A stretch of DNA of 64,000 nucleotides, taken from the NCBI GenBank assembly GCA_937874515.1, contig CALNBV010000236.1, positions 1 to 64,000 of the forward strand. The letters run 5' to 3'. Positions within the stretch are counted from its first letter, which is position 1. The number at the start of each line of letters is the position of its first letter. This stretch comes from an uncultured Paenibacillaceae bacterium (GTDB lineage: Bacteria > Bacillota > Bacilli > Aneurinibacillales > Aneurinibacillaceae). The position numbers and the translations under genes were made by a program. This document shows positions 18,144-27,548 of this stretch, piece after piece. Under the pieces are notes generated by a model. It did no database searches. It was given only the letters and a program-made list of their open reading frames with translations, and was not told the DNA's origin.

Positions 18144-21100
18144 TTATTCTTCAGCACCGCTAACGCTCAATGATAGTTTATCCGGGGGGGTATCGTCTTC
18201 ATCATCAGAATCCCTCATTTCGATTTCTTTCTCGTCTCCAGAAAGAATCTTCACATCCATACCCAGACTTTGCAGTTCTTTAATTAATACTTTAAAGGAT
18301 TCCGGTACACCGGGTTCCGGTACATTTTCACCTTTTACAATGGCTTCGTAAGTTTTCACCCGGCCAATGACATCGTCAGATTTCACAGTGAGAATTTCTT
18401 GTAAGGTATAGGCGGCACCATAAGCCTCCAATGCCCAAACCTCCATCTCACCAAAACGTTGACCACCAAATTGCGCTTTACCTCCAAGAGGTTGCTGGGT
18501 AACCAAAGAATAAGGTCCCGTAGAACGAGCATGGATTTTATCGTCAACCATGTGGGCCAGTTTGATCATATACATAACCCCAACGGTAACTTCTCGGTCA
18601 AAGGGTTCACCTGAACGTCCATCAAATAAGTTGAATTTCCCTGAGCGACTGAATCCTGCTTCTTCAAGGGCATCAAATACATCGTATTCAGTAGCACCGT
18701 CAAATACAGGCGTTGCAATATGAATTCCCAAAGCTCTGGCAGCCATTCCAAGGTGAACTTCAAGAGCCTGACCAATATTCATCCGAGAAGGTACCCCAAG
18801 TGGATTTAATACAACCTGTACTGGAGTGCCGTCTGGTAAGAATGGCATATCTTCTTCAGGAAGAATACGGGCGATAACCCCTTTGTTTCCATGGCGGCCA
18901 GCCATTTTATCCCCAACGGAGATTTTACGTTTTTGTGCAATATAGCAACGAACCAACTGGTTTACTCCAGGAGGCAGTTCATCGCCATTTTCTCGGGTAA
19001 AGACTTTCACATCTACAACAATTCCGGAACCGCCATGTGGAACCCGTAATGAAGTATCACGGACTTCACGGGCTTTTTCACCGAAAATCGCGTGAAGCAA
19101 ACGTTCTTCAGCAGTGAGTTCTGTTACCCCTTTTGGCGTTACTTTACCAACGAGAATATCCCCGTCTTTAATTTCAGCGCCTACACGGATAATTCCCCGT
19201 TCATCAAGGTTACGTAAAGCATCTTCCCCAACGTTGGGAATATCACGGGTAATTTCTTCTGGCCCTAATTTAGTATCCCGTGCCTCTGCTTCATACTCTT
19301 CTATATGAATGGACGTATAAACATCTTCTTTTACCAGTTTCTCACTAAGAAGAATGGCATCCTCGTAGTTGTACCCTTCCCAGGTCATGAATGCGACTAC
19401 AACATTTCGTCCTAAAGCCAGCTCTCCCATTTCGGTAGAAGGTCCATCGGCGATAATATCGCCAGCTTTTACGAATGCACCTTTTTTAATGATTGGACGT
19501 TGGTTAATACATGTCCCCTGGTTAGAACGGATAAATTTATGAAGTTTATATTTATCCAAATCTCCCATAATGGTTTTGCCATCTACTTCTTCTTGACGAC
19601 GAACCCAGATTTCTCGGGCGGTTACACGCTCTACCACACCTGGATGGCGAACAACAATAGCTACCCCAGAATCCTTAGCCCCTTTATATTCCATACCTGT
19701 TCCGATAAATGGTGCTTTAGGAACAAGAAGGGGAACTGCTTGACGCTGCATGTTGGATCCCATTAACGCACGGTTGGCGTCATCGTTTTCCAAGAATGGA
19801 ATTAATGCTGTTGCTACAGATACAACCTGCTTTGGTGAAACGTCCATAAAATCTACTTTATCTCTAGCAACAGTGACGATATCCCCTCTGCGACGGCAGA
19901 TAACCATTTCATTGGCGAATTCCCCGTTTTCCGTTAATGGAGCATTAGCCTGGGCTACGTTATACACATCTTCCTCATCAGCTGTCATGTAAATAATTTG
20001 TTCAGTCACTTGTCCTGTTTCCGGATCAATCCGGCGACGAGGCGTTTCAATGAAACCATATTCGTTAATGCGAGCATAAGAAGAAAGTGAGTTAATTAAC
20101 CCGATATTCGGACCTTCAGGGGTTTCAATTGGACACATGCGCCCATAGTGGGAATAGTGTACGTCCCGCACTTCGAATCCAGCTCGTTCCCTGGTTAAAC
20201 CGCCAGGTCCAAGAGCAGATAAACGACGTTTATGAGTTAGCTCTGCCAGTGGATTGGTTTGATCCATAAATTGAGAGAGCTGTGAACTTCCAAAGAACTC
20301 TTTAATTGCAGCAATCACAGGGCGAATATTAATGAGCGCCTGAGGAGTAATGGCATTGGCATCCTGAATGGACATTCTCTCCCGTACCACTCTTTCCATA
20401 CGGGATAACCCAATACGGAATTGGTTTTGCAATAATTCCCCTACAGAACGAAGGCGACGATTGCCAAGATGGTCAATATCATCGGTTGTGCCTATTCCAT
20501 GTAAAAGATTAATAAAATAATTAATAGATGAAATAATATCAGCAGGGGTAATATATTTCACCATTTTATCAATCGTGCCATTGGCAATCACTTTAATTAC
20601 TTTTCCATCATCAAGAGAAGAGAATACATTGATGGCTTGCAAGCGAATATCATCTTCTAAAACGCCGCCACGAGGTTTAATCGTGCTGAATCCAACGCTT
20701 TCTTCTAAGAGAGGAAGAATGCGATCAAGGATACGGCGATCAATCATTTGACCTGCTTCAGCAACAATTTCTCCTGTATTCTCATCAAAAAGAGTCTCAG
20801 CTAAACGTTGGTTTAACAGTCTATTTTTGATATGTAATTTCTTGTTGATTTTATAGCGTCCTACATTGGCAAGATCGTACCGTTTAGGGTCAAAGAAACG
20901 AGAGATTAATAAACTCTTCGCATTCTCAACTGTTGGCGGTTCACCTGGACGAAGTCTTTCATAGATTTCAATTAAGGCTTTTTCAGTAGAATCTGTGTTG
21001 TCTTTTTCCAGGGTATTTTTGATATACTCATCTTCCCCTAGAAGATTTAAGATTTCTACATCTGTCCCAAAACCAAGTGCGCGCAAAAGAACCGTAACAG

Positions 21101-21671
21101 GGATCTTCCGCGTACGGTCTATACGAACATAGACAATATCTTTAGCATCAGTTTCCAGCTCTAACCATGCACCCCTGTTAGGAATGACAGTTGCTGTGTA
21201 AGTCTGCTTACCGTTTTTATCAACTTTCGTACTAAAATATACACTGGGTGAACGAACAAGCTGACTGACAATTACCCTCTCAGCACCATTAATAACGAAA
21301 GTGCCAGTTTCAGTCATTAACGGGAAATCGCCCATGAATACTTCCTGTTCTTTAACTTCGCCTGTTTCTTTGTTAATAAGGCGTACTTTTACCCGTAGAG
21401 GAGCTGCAAAGGTTACATCGCGTTCTTTACACTCATCAACAGAATATTTGGGTTCCCCCAGGCTGTAATCAATAAACTCGAGCACGAGGTTCCCTGTGAA
21501 ATCCTGAATAGGAGAAATATCAGCGAACATTTCTCTTAACCCTTCATCCAAAAACCACTCATAGGATTTTTGTTGGATTTCAATCAGGTTTGGTAATTCC
21601 ATTACCTCTTCAATTCTTGCATAACTGCGACGCTGGCGATGACGTCCGCATTGAATCAGATGACCTGCCAA
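18144..21671 (-). CDS. rpoB: RNA polymerase beta subunit
   Basis: The 1175-residue beta subunit. The rifampicin pocket reads [17 protein letters not shown] and [14 protein letters not shown], all wild-type residues. C-terminal [19 protein letters not shown] is present. The start chosen is TTG 21671 ([19 protein letters not shown]), matching B. subtilis; the GTG at 21680 lies inside the Shine-Dalgarno GAGAGGTG. The acidic tail ends [11 protein letters not shown] promoter lies 214 bases upstream. Confidence 0.98.
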   Translation of the reverse strand: MAGHLIQCGRHRQRRSYARIEEVMELPNLIEIQQKSYEWFLDEGLREMFADISPIQDFTGNLVLEFIDYSLGEPKYSVDECKERDVTFAAPLRVKVRLINKETGEVKEQEVFMGDFPLMTETGTFVINGAERVIVSQLVRSPSVYFSTKVDKNGKQTYTATVIPNRGAWLELETDAKDIVYVRIDRTRKIPVTVLLRALGFGTDVEILNLLGEDEYIKNTLEKDNTDSTEKALIEIYERLRPGEPPTVENAKSLLISRFFDPKRYDLANVGRYKINKKLHIKNRLLNQRLAETLFDENTGEIVAEAGQMIDRRILDRILPLLEESVGFSTIKPRGGVLEDDIRLQAINVFSSLDDGKVIKVIANGTIDKMVKYITPADIISSINYFINLLHGIGTTDDIDHLGNRRLRSVGELLQNQFRIGLSRMERVVRERMSIQDANAITPQALINIRPVIAAIKEFFGSSQLSQFMDQTNPLAELTHKRRLSALGPGGLTRERAGFEVRDVHYSHYGRMCPIETPEGPNIGLINSLSSYARINEYGFIETPRRRIDPETGQVTEQIIYMTADEEDVYNVAQANAPLTENGEFANEMVICRRRGDIVTVARDKVDFMDVSPKQVVSVATALIPFLENDDANRALMGSNMQRQAVPLLVPKAPFIGTGMEYKGAKDSGVAIVVRHPGVVERVTAREIWVRRQEEVDGKTIMGDLDKYKLHKFIRSNQGTCINQRPIIKKGAFVKAGDIIADGPSTEMGELALGRNVVVAFMTWEGYNYEDAILLSEKLVKEDVYTSIHIEEYEAEARDTKLGPEEITRDIPNVGEDALRNLDERGIIRVGAEIKDGDILVGKVTPKGVTELTAEERLLHAIFGEKAREVRDTSLRVPHGGSGIVVDVKVFTRENGDELPPGVNQLVRCYIAQKRKISVGDKMAGRHGNKGVIARILPEEDMPFLPDGTPVQVVLNPLGVPSRMNIGQALEVHLGMAARALGIHIATPVFDGATEYDVFDALEEAGFSRSGKFNLFDGRSGEPFDREVTVGVMYMIKLAHMVDDKIHARSTGPYSLVTQQPLGGKAQFGGQRFGEMEVWALEAYGAAYTLQEILTVKSDDVIGRVKTYEAIVKGENVPEPGVPESFKVLIKELQSLGMDVKILSGDEKEIEMRDSDDEDDTPPDKLSLSVSGAEE

Positions 21672-21884
21672 CTTATTCACCTCTCAAACCGAGTTTTGCG
21701 TTTGTCAAACCTTTCCACATAAATAGAACAAAGCCTTCCTAATTAAGAAGACTTTATTAACTTGAAGAACGGTACAGTCATATTATATAATGGTTACCAA
21801 GACATAACATTTCTATACTCGCAGTTTGCATTTGGTTACAAAACCCCTCAAGTTATTATTTTTATGCTACATTACTAGTCGTGG

Positions 21885-21914
21885 ATTATACCATGTTATC
21901 ATAGTGATAATCAA
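21885..21914 (-). promoter_or_regulatory. Sigma-A promoter of rpoBC
   Basis: A -35 TTGATT (21914-21909), 18-base spacer and -10 TATAAT (21890-21885) lie between the methyltransferase stop and rpoB. This leaves an untranslated leader of about 200 bases, in which I see only a weak imperfect hairpin near 21732-21757 (AAAG.CTTC arms). A second -35-like TTGACA lies at 21920-21915. Confidence 0.6.
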
Positions 21915-21921
21915 GTGTCAA

Positions 21922-22521
21922 TTATTGTTTTTCCGCATGAAGGATATAATAACCCTTTTTCTTCATCGGAACCTCAACCCTACCAAATAACTCTTCTAAT
22001 TTCTCCATTGCCGATGGTGCTCCCTGTTTCTTCTGAATCACAACCCACAATGACCCGCCTTTTTCGAGATGCTGATAGGCTTGTACAAAGATGTCATGGA
22101 CAATTTTTTTGCCTGCTCGTATAGGAGGATTGGTTACAATCACATCAAACCGTTCATCCTCACCAACGGATGAGAAAAGGTCGCTAACCACAACTTCTCC
22201 GTTTGTAATATGATTCATTTCCAAATTCTTGCGAGCTAGCAAAACAGCCCTTTCATTAATATCGATCATTTTGACCCTTCCAGCAGGTGTTAATGTCGCT
22301 GCAGTAAGGCCAATAGGGCCGTACCCACAACCAACATCCAAAACATTCATGCCATCCTGAATGTCCATGGTTTCAATTAAGAGTACACTGCCGAAATCGA
22401 TGCGTTCCTTTGAAAAGACCCCACGATCCGTTACGAAGGTAAAGGTTCTTCCCCTTAAGACAAATTGAAAGGTTTGTTCCTTGCTGATCGAACCAGGCTT
22501 CTGGGAGTAATAGTGTTCCAT
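21922..22521 (-). CDS. RsmC-like class I SAM-dependent methyltransferase (YbxB-like)
   Basis: A 199-residue methyltransferase of the 16S rRNA guanine-N2 (RsmC) type. The SAM motif I is VLDVGCGYGPIGL (about residues 60-72), and the catalytic motif is NPPIRAGK (about 130-137). The position between rplL and rpoB is conserved in Bacillales (ybxB). The precise target is not known from sequence. It lies beyond the rplL terminator, so it may be made only by read-through. Confidence 0.88.
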   Translation of the reverse strand: MEHYYSQKPGSISKEQTFQFVLRGRTFTFVTDRGVFSKERIDFGSVLLIETMDIQDGMNVLDVGCGYGPIGLTAATLTPAGRVKMIDINERAVLLARKNLEMNHITNGEVVVSDLFSSVGEDERFDVIVTNPPIRAGKKIVHDIFVQAYQHLEKGGSLWVVIQKKQGAPSAMEKLEELFGRVEVPMKKKGYYILHAEKQ

Positions 22522-22550
22522 TTTTAGGACCTCCCTTCGTTATATCCTAT

Positions 22551-22582
22551 TAAAAAAGCCTGGTGTAAAGATAACACCAGGC
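22551..22582 (-). terminator. Terminator after rplL
   Basis: A perfect 9-bp stem GCCTGGTGT/ACACCAGGC with a 7-base loop (22558-22582) is followed on minus by TTTTTTA. It ends most rplJL transcription before the methyltransferase gene, 25 bases beyond the rplL stop. Confidence 0.88.
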
Positions 22583-22606
22583 CATTAACAATCAACAAAC
22601 AATAAA

Positions 22607-22969
22607 CTACTTAACTTCTACGTTAGCGCCAGCTTCTTCAAGTTTAGCTTTAACAGCTTCAGCATCTTCTTTAGAAACGCCTTCTTTGATGTTAGCAGGA
22701 GCGCCATCAACCATAGCTTTAGCTTCTTTTAAGCCAAGACCAGTGATTTCGCGAACAGCTTTAATTACGTTGATTTTGGAAGCGCCAGCGCTTGCAAGTA
22801 CAACAGTGAATTCAGTTTGTTCAACCTCAGCAGCGCCACCAGCAGCTCCGCCCATAACAACAGGAGCAGCAGCAGTTACGCCGAATTCTTCTTCAATAGC
22901 TTTAACAAGATCGTTCAATTCAAGAACGGACATACCTTTAATCGCTTCAAGGATTTGTTCTTTACTCAT
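22607..22969 (-). CDS. rplL: 50S ribosomal protein L7/L12
   Basis: The 120-residue stalk protein binds L10 in dimers and recruits translation factors. It has the N-terminal dimerisation helix [22 protein letters not shown], an Ala/Gly-rich hinge ([13 protein letters not shown]) and the C-terminal domain with [30 protein letters not shown] precedes ATG 22969. Confidence 0.99.
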   Translation of the reverse strand: MSKEQILEAIKGMSVLELNDLVKAIEEEFGVTAAAPVVMGGAAGGAAEVEQTEFTVVLASAGASKINVIKAVREITGLGLKEAKAMVDGAPANIKEGVSKEDAEAVKAKLEEAGANVEVK

Positions 22970-23005
22970 TGTAGATATCCTCCAATCATTTCGTTAGTAA
23001 ATAAT

Positions 23006-23503
23006 TTACGCGCCTTGTTGTTCTTTCTGTTCAGAAACAGCTTTAACTGCAAGGGCAAAGTTGCGCATAGGCGCTTGAAGAACGCTAAGAAGCATAGAGA
23101 GCAAGCCTTCGCGGTTCGGGAGACTAGCGATAGTTTGAATTTCATTTTGGTCAAGCACTTTACCTTCAACGATCCCAGCTTTAAGTTCGAGGGCATCGTT
23201 TTGTTTAGCAAAGTCAGCAAGTACTTTTGCTGCAGTCACTTCATCTTGTGTACTGAAAGCAATAGCAGTTGGACCTGCAAGGTAAGTATCTAAACCTTCG
23301 ATACCAACTTCTGCTGCAGCACGGCGAGCCATAGTGTTTTTGTACACTTTGATATCAACGCCTGCTTCACGGCAAAGTTTACGAAGTTGGGTTACCTGGG
23401 CTACGTTCAACCCACGATAATCAGCGAATACTGTCCCTTTACTATCACGAAGTTTACCTGCAATTTCTTCTACTACTTGAACTTTTTCTTCACGTACGGA
23501 CAT
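23006..23503 (-). CDS. rplJ: 50S ribosomal protein L10
   Basis: L10 anchors the L7/L12 stalk to 23S rRNA. The 165-residue protein begins [18 protein letters not shown] and has [17 protein letters not shown]; the alpha-8 C-terminal helix that binds L12 is present. ATG 23503 follows AGGAGGTG; a longer in-frame reading into the leader is rejected because it crosses the attenuator hairpin. Confidence 0.98.
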   Translation of the reverse strand: MSVREEKVQVVEEIAGKLRDSKGTVFADYRGLNVAQVTQLRKLCREAGVDIKVYKNTMARRAAAEVGIEGLDTYLAGPTAIAFSTQDEVTAAKVLADFAKQNDALELKAGIVEGKVLDQNEIQTIASLPNREGLLSMLLSVLQAPMRNFALAVKAVSEQKEQQGA

Positions 23504-23668
23504 GTTCACACCTCCTGTAGCATGAATCTCAATAGAAAAGAGCCTTCGCAGACATACGAAGGCTCTGAAATGTTCAGACGGATCCTTTGTACCTCGGAAG
23601 GAAATTAAGTCTTTTTTTAAAAAAGACACCTTCTGTCTACGGCAAATGACTCTTTTCAATTGTTGACT
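23504..23668 (-). ncRNA. L10 leader with transcription attenuator
   Basis: The 5' untranslated region of rplJL. It ends in a 10-bp terminator hairpin AGAGCCTTCG/CGAAGGCTCT (23566-23539) followed by TTTTCTATT, just before the rplJ ribosome site. An upstream region with AGAAGGTGTCTTTT/AAAAAAAGAC can form alternative structures. In B. subtilis the L10(L12)4 complex controls rplJL by attenuation in such a leader; the same is inferred here. Confidence 0.78.
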
Positions 23669-23673
23669 GTATT

Positions 23674-23702
23674 ATATTATCATCTTAAATACTTAATGTC
23701 AA
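23674..23702 (-). promoter_or_regulatory. Promoter of rplJL
   Basis: A -35 TTGACA (23702-23697), 17-base spacer and -10 TAATAT (23679-23674) lie just before the rplA stop. This is the same hexamer pair as the rRNA promoter at the left edge. Confidence 0.7.
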
Positions 23703-23704
23703 GC

Positions 23705-24403
23705 TTATTTAGAACCAACTTTAAGGGTGTTAACACGAATGCCAGGGCCCATAGTAGAGCTAACAGATACATTGCGAATATAAGTCCCTTTTGCAGAAGC
23801 TGGTTTAGCTTTAATAAGAACATCAGCAAGAGTGGTAAGGTTCTCAGCTAATTTTTCAGCATCGAAAGAAACTTTGCCGATTGGTGCATGAATGTTACCG
23901 GATTTATCAGTACGGTATTCAATTTTACCAGCTTTAATTTCTTTAACTGCCCGATCAACTTCAAAAGTAACGGTTCCAGTTTTAGGGTTCGGCATTAAAC
24001 CTTTAGGTCCAAGCACACGACCAAGACGGCCTACAAGACCCATCATATCTGGAGTAGCTACAACAACGTCGAATTCAAACCAACCTTGTTGAATTTTATT
24101 GATATATTCTTCATCGCCAACATAGTCAGCGCCAGCAGCTTCTGCTTCTTTTGCTTTTTCACCTTTTGCAAAAACAAGAACGCGTTGAACTTTACCAGTA
24201 CCATGAGGCAGTACAACTGCGCCACGAAGTTGTTGATCCGCTTTCTTAGGATCAACCCCTAAACGGAAAGCTACTTCTACGGTCTCATCAAATTTTGCAG
24301 TGGACACTTTTTTAACCAATTCTAATGCTTCGTTTACTTCGTAAGCAACTGAGCGGTCAAAAAGCTTTAAAGCTTCCTTGTAATTCTTGCTTTTTTTAGC
24401 CAC
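23705..24403 (-). CDS. rplA: 50S ribosomal protein L1
   Basis: L1 forms the mobile L1 stalk and is a translational repressor in many bacteria. It has 232 residues and starts at GTG 24403 ([12 protein letters not shown]) with AAGGAGG at good spacing; an upstream ATG would add unlikely residues. Typical motifs are [22 protein letters not shown] and TMGPGIRV. A candidate L1-binding hairpin lies just upstream. Confidence 0.98.
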   Translation of the reverse strand: MAKKSKNYKEALKLFDRSVAYEVNEALELVKKVSTAKFDETVEVAFRLGVDPKKADQQLRGAVVLPHGTGKVQRVLVFAKGEKAKEAEAAGADYVGDEEYINKIQQGWFEFDVVVATPDMMGLVGRLGRVLGPKGLMPNPKTGTVTFEVDRAVKEIKAGKIEYRTDKSGNIHAPIGKVSFDAEKLAENLTTLADVLIKAKPASAKGTYIRNVSVSSTMGPGIRVNTLKVGSK

Positions 24404-24422
24404 TTTAATTTCCTCCTTCTGT

Positions 24423-24448
24423 GTGGTGTTAACGGATGTACCTCCCAC
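24423..24448 (-). promoter_or_regulatory. Candidate L1-binding site upstream of rplA
   Basis: The minus strand folds as GTGG - GA - GG - loop TACAT - CC - GTTAACA - CCAC: an outer 4-bp stem, an asymmetric internal loop and a short inner stem. A second copy with the same architecture precedes rplK. The location, 20 bases upstream of the rplA start, fits autoregulation by L1; binding is inferred. Confidence 0.5.
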
Positions 24449-24519
24449 GAAACAGGGTTGCGTTACCCGGGTAACCCCGCTGTATCCACAACCCCGACAG
24501 AACGTGTAAGGTTCTGAAC

Positions 24520-24945
24520 TTAGTCTTCGATCACAATACCCATGCTACGAGCTGTACCTTCTACCATACGCATTGCAGATTCAACAGAAGCTGCATTGAG
24601 ATCTGGCATTTTAAGTTCAGCAATTTCACGAACTTTGTCGCGTTTTACAGTAGCAACTTTTTTCTTGTTCGGAGTACTAGACCCAGATTCAATACCTGCT
24701 GCTTTTTTCAAAAGAACTGCTGCAGGTGGAGTTTTTGTAATAAAAGTGAATGAACGGTCTTCAAACACTGTAATTTCTACAGGAATAATTAAGCCAGCTT
24801 GATCTTGAGTACGAGCATTAAATTCCTTACAGAATCCCATGATATTCACGCCAGCTTGACCAAGAGCAGGACCTACTGGAGGAGCCGGATTTGCTTTCCC
24901 TGCAGGAATTTGGAGTTTCACCATTTTAATTACTTTTTTAGCCAT
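24520..24945 (-). CDS. rplK: 50S ribosomal protein L11
   Basis: L11 forms the GTPase-associated centre with 23S rRNA and is needed for RelA activation. The 141-residue protein starts [30 protein letters not shown] and has [11 protein letters not shown] and [24 protein letters not shown] precedes ATG 24945. It forms a unit with rplA. Confidence 0.99.
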   Translation of the reverse strand: MAKKVIKMVKLQIPAGKANPAPPVGPALGQAGVNIMGFCKEFNARTQDQAGLIIPVEITVFEDRSFTFITKTPPAAVLLKKAAGIESGSSTPNKKKVATVKRDKVREIAELKMPDLNAASVESAMRMVEGTARSMGIVIED

Positions 24946-24970
24946 ATTGACACCTCCTAGTTCAAAAAAT

Positions 24971-24997
24971 GTGGTTAAACGGGAATAACCCTCCCAC
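24971..24997 (-). promoter_or_regulatory. Candidate L1-binding site upstream of rplK
   Basis: The minus strand folds as GTGG - GA - GGG - loop TTATT - CCC - GTTTAA - CCAC. It has the same plan as the element before rplA (conserved GTGGGAGG, CCGTT and ACCAC blocks). It sits 26 bases upstream of the rplK start. Known L1 autoregulation of L11 operons makes this the likely target. Confidence 0.5.
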
Positions 24998-25114
24998 TCG
25001 AAAGGAAGGCCTATTCGAAAGAAATAGACCGTTAGTCATCTATTCTAAAGTGAGAGAACACATAAAACAAATTGAAGGTACTACAATTCATCTCAGATTG
25101 CAAGATGTAACCTT

Positions 25115-25648
25115 TTACATCTTAGAAACCTGAGAAAAATCGAGTTCAACCGGGGTCTCTCTTCCAAAAAATTCAACCAGAACTTTTAACTTACGTTTCT
25201 CAGGTTGAATTTCTTCAATGGAACCAACCATATTAGCAAATGGCCCTTCGTTAACTTTGACCATTTCTTTTATACCAAAGTCCACACGCGGCAGCGTTTC
25301 CTCAATACCCATTTGCTTCATAATGACTGTAACTTCGTCTGGAAGTAAAGCAGTCGGTTTGGAACCAGCACCTGAAGAACCCACGAAACCAGTTACTCCC
25401 GGAGTATTGCGTACAACATACCAGGAATCATCGGTCATAATCATCTCAACAAGAACATATCCTGGGAATACCTTCTTCGTAACAACCTTTTTCTTGCCAT
25501 CACGAAATTCTGTTTCTTCCTCTGTCGGAATGAGCACACGGAAGATTTTATCTTCCATTCCCATGGATTCGACTCGCTTCTCGAGATTGGTCTTCACTTT
25601 ATTTTCATACCCTGAATAGGTATGAATGACATACCAGTGTTTTTCCAT
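25115..25648 (-). CDS. nusG: Transcription antitermination/pausing factor NusG
   Basis: NusG binds RNA polymerase and affects pausing and Rho action. The 177-residue protein shows the NGN domain (KHWYVIHTYSGYENKV, KVFPGYVLVEM, NTPGVTGFVG) and the C-terminal KOW domain (VNEGPFANMVGSIEEI). The 169-base gap to rplK holds an 8-bp hairpin at 25008-25030 and the L1-like element. Confidence 0.98.
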   Translation of the reverse strand: MEKHWYVIHTYSGYENKVKTNLEKRVESMGMEDKIFRVLIPTEEETEFRDGKKKVVTKKVFPGYVLVEMIMTDDSWYVVRNTPGVTGFVGSSGAGSKPTALLPDEVTVIMKQMGIEETLPRVDFGIKEMVKVNEGPFANMVGSIEEIQPEKRKLKVLVEFFGRETPVELDFSQVSKM

Positions 25649-25687
25649 GATTTGTGGACAAACAGGTGTCCCTAACCTCCTTTATGA

Positions 25688-25897
25688 TCATTTCCCTGTC
25701 TTCATAATTAATTCAAGGAGTTGGGAAAGACCCAGATCAATGATCGCAAAAAAGACAGCGACTAATGTTACAATTGTTAGAACCACTATTGTATAGGAAA
25801 CTAACTCTTTCCGCGTGGGCCATGTGACTTTTCTCATTTCGGAAATTACCTCTTTGAGAAAGACCGGTCCGCGTTTGAGTCCTCTTATTAAACCCAT
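25688..25897 (-). CDS. secE: Preprotein translocase subunit SecE
   Basis: A 69-residue single-span SecE clamps the SecY channel. The amphipathic VKEV-type helix reads FLKEVISEMRKVTWPTRKELV, followed by one membrane span (YTIVVLTIVTLVAVFFAII). The rpmG-secE-nusG order is canonical. Confidence 0.97.
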   Translation of the reverse strand: MGLIRGLKRGPVFLKEVISEMRKVTWPTRKELVSYTIVVLTIVTLVAVFFAIIDLGLSQLLELIMKTGK

Positions 25898-25933
25898 AAC
25901 GCACCCCCAATTACTACTGTTACGTATTATATC

Positions 25934-26083
25934 CTAGCGTGTTTCGCGATGAGCAGTATGGTCATTGCAGAATTTGCAATGTTTCTTCAACTCGATGCGG
26001 TCTGGATTATTACGTTTATTCTTGTTTGTGGTATAGTTGCGTTGTTTGCACTCGGTGCACGCTAATGTCACAATTACCCGCAT
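25934..26083 (-). CDS. rpmG: 50S ribosomal protein L33 (zinc type)
   Basis: A 49-residue ORF starting at ATG 26083, behind GGGAGGTG, reads [20 protein letters not shown], continues through [16 protein letters not shown] and ends AHRETR. Two CxxC pairs (Cys9/Cys12, Cys36/Cys39) mark it as the zinc-binding L33. It is too short for most ORF screens. It heads rpmG-secE-nusG with its own promoter. Confidence 0.97.
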   Translation of the reverse strand: MRVIVTLACTECKQRNYTTNKNKRNNPDRIELKKHCKFCNDHTAHRETR

Positions 26084-26167
26084 GATGTTACACCTCCCAC
26101 ATAATAAGAAACGATTTCCACCGTTTACTTTTATATGTAACCTATCTAAGACATGGCTACTTTCAAT

Positions 26168-26196
26168 ACTCTATCATAACAGAAATTTCATGTCAA
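26168..26196 (-). promoter_or_regulatory. Promoter of rpmG-secE-nusG
   Basis: A -35 TTGACA (26196-26191), 17-base spacer and a weaker -10 TAGAGT (26173-26168) lie between the sigH terminator and rpmG. Confidence 0.5.
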
Positions 26197-26246
26197 ACCA
26201 TTTTTCTTTACAACTGACCTAATCATTCCCCTGAACAACACGTAAT

Positions 26247-26282
26247 AAAAAAAGACCCCCGGGATAATGAATCCGGGGATTT
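26247..26282 (-). terminator. Terminator after sigH
   Basis: A GC-rich hairpin (CCCCGGAT arm with ATCC..GGGG arm, one bulge) is followed on minus by TTTTTTT, 36 bases after the sigH stop. Confidence 0.85.
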
Positions 26283-26318
26283 TCACTCTAATCCAATCAT
26301 AGCCATTCTTAAGGTCCT

Positions 26319-26963
26319 CTAAACCTGGGACACTTCACGAACTTCTAAATACTTTTCCAATTTGCGTTTTACCCGTTGTAGTGCATTATCAATAGATTTC
26401 ACATGTCTCCGTAAATCAACAGCAATTTCTTGATATGACCTTCCATCCAAGTAAAGCATGAGAACCTGTTGCTCTAAATCACTTAATATTTCACTCATTT
26501 TATCTTCGATGTCATCATATTCTTCACGATTAATAAGTAATTCTTCAGGGTCCGTAACCCTGGTGCTGCAGATAATATCCAGGAGGGTGCGATCTGAATC
26601 CTCATCATAAATAGGCTTGTCCAATGAAACATAGGAATTCAACGGAATATGCTTCTGACGGGTAGCTGTTTTAATTGCAGTAATAATCTGTCTCGTAATA
26701 CATAATTCCGCAAAAGCTTTGAAGGAAGACAGCTTGTCCCCACGGAAGTCACGAATGGATTTATACAGGCCAATCATTCCTTCCTGTACAATATCCTCCC
26801 GATCTGCCCCGATGAGAAAATACGATCTTGCCTTCGCTCGAACAAAATTCTTGTACTTATTGATTAAATACTCTAATGCATCGCTATCACCTGAGCGAAC
26901 AAGGTCCACAATCTCTTCATCATAAAGGTCGCTATATCGGGTAGCATTTGTGTCCAACGTCAT
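26319..26963 (-). CDS. sigH: RNA polymerase sigma factor SigH (early sporulation)
   Basis: SigH directs transition-phase and early sporulation genes. Region 2 reads LINKYKNFVRAKARSYFLIGADREDIVQEGMIGLYKSIRDF, and the C-terminal region 4 has DGRSYQEIAVDL and SIDNALQRVKRKLEKYLE. The protein is about 214 residues. The exact start is unclear: ATG 26963 lies almost on top of GGAGGG, ATG 26981 has no ribosome site, and TTG 26957 has the best spacing. Confidence 0.96.
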   Translation of the reverse strand: MTLDTNATRYSDLYDEEIVDLVRSGDSDALEYLINKYKNFVRAKARSYFLIGADREDIVQEGMIGLYKSIRDFRGDKLSSFKAFAELCITRQIITAIKTATRQKHIPLNSYVSLDKPIYDEDSDRTLLDIICSTRVTDPEELLINREEYDDIEDKMSEILSDLEQQVLMLYLDGRSYQEIAVDLRRHVKSIDNALQRVKRKLEKYLEVREVSQV

Positions 26964-27032
26964 CCCTCCGACCTGCCCCATCGCGTTAGATAAAAATATT
27001 ATACATTATGTAACCTTATACGGTCAACCAAT

Positions 27033-27545
27033 TTACCCGTCTCCACGGCGCCATTTTTCGAAAATTTCCTCAATTCCCTCTCCCAGCGGAATTCCTAAAC
27101 CTCTTTTTTCTGGTTTTGTTTGCTCTACATTTTTACTAATTTCCCGGTTAATTTGTTGCACTTCTAACCATAATTCCCTGGCAGATTTTCGTAGGGCACC
27201 GTATCCAAAGGTCACTTTTTGTTCCGTATAGTCGGAAGTAGCAACATAAATCTGCCTGCGATGATGTGTCAAAGAACGAACCAAACTTTCAATACATTCA
27301 TCGGCTGTTTCCTTTTCTTTCGTATAACGAATTTCTAAACGATATTGATTTAGGGTTTTGCCTGCCCCCTTCACATTATAGGCATCAAATACAACAATAA
27401 CCCGCATCCCTGTAAATCCTTGATATTCTGCTAATTTTGCCAGCAAATCATCTCTGGCTTCTTCCAAACTTATTTTTTTCTTTTCCCGCAGTTCCTCCCA
27501 TGCCCCGATGACATTATATCCATCAACAAGTAAGATTTGTTCCAT
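27033..27545 (-). CDS. rae1: NYN-domain endoribonuclease Rae1 (YacP)
   Basis: A 170-residue NYN/PIN-like protein. B. subtilis Rae1 cleaves mRNA in the ribosomal A site. Acidic active-site signatures are seen in LLVDGYNVIGAWEEL (residues 5-19), VVFDAYNVKG and VATSDYTEQK. It follows rlmB by 3 bases, in the conserved cysS-mrnC-rlmB-rae1 order. Confidence 0.93.
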   Translation of the reverse strand: MEQILLVDGYNVIGAWEELREKKKISLEEARDDLLAKLAEYQGFTGMRVIVVFDAYNVKGAGKTLNQYRLEIRYTKEKETADECIESLVRSLTHHRRQIYVATSDYTEQKVTFGYGALRKSARELWLEVQQINREISKNVEQTKPEKRGLGIPLGEGIEEIFEKWRRGDG

Positions 27546-27548
27546 TTC

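Noticed and set aside
18566..21630. Plus- and minus-strand ORFs of 60-90 residues inside rpoB and rpoC
   Set aside because: They overlap highly conserved coding sequence in other frames and have no ribosome sites.
21732..21757. Terminator or attenuator in the rpoB leader
   Set aside because: The hairpin is imperfect, with mismatches and virtually no loop, and has no T run.
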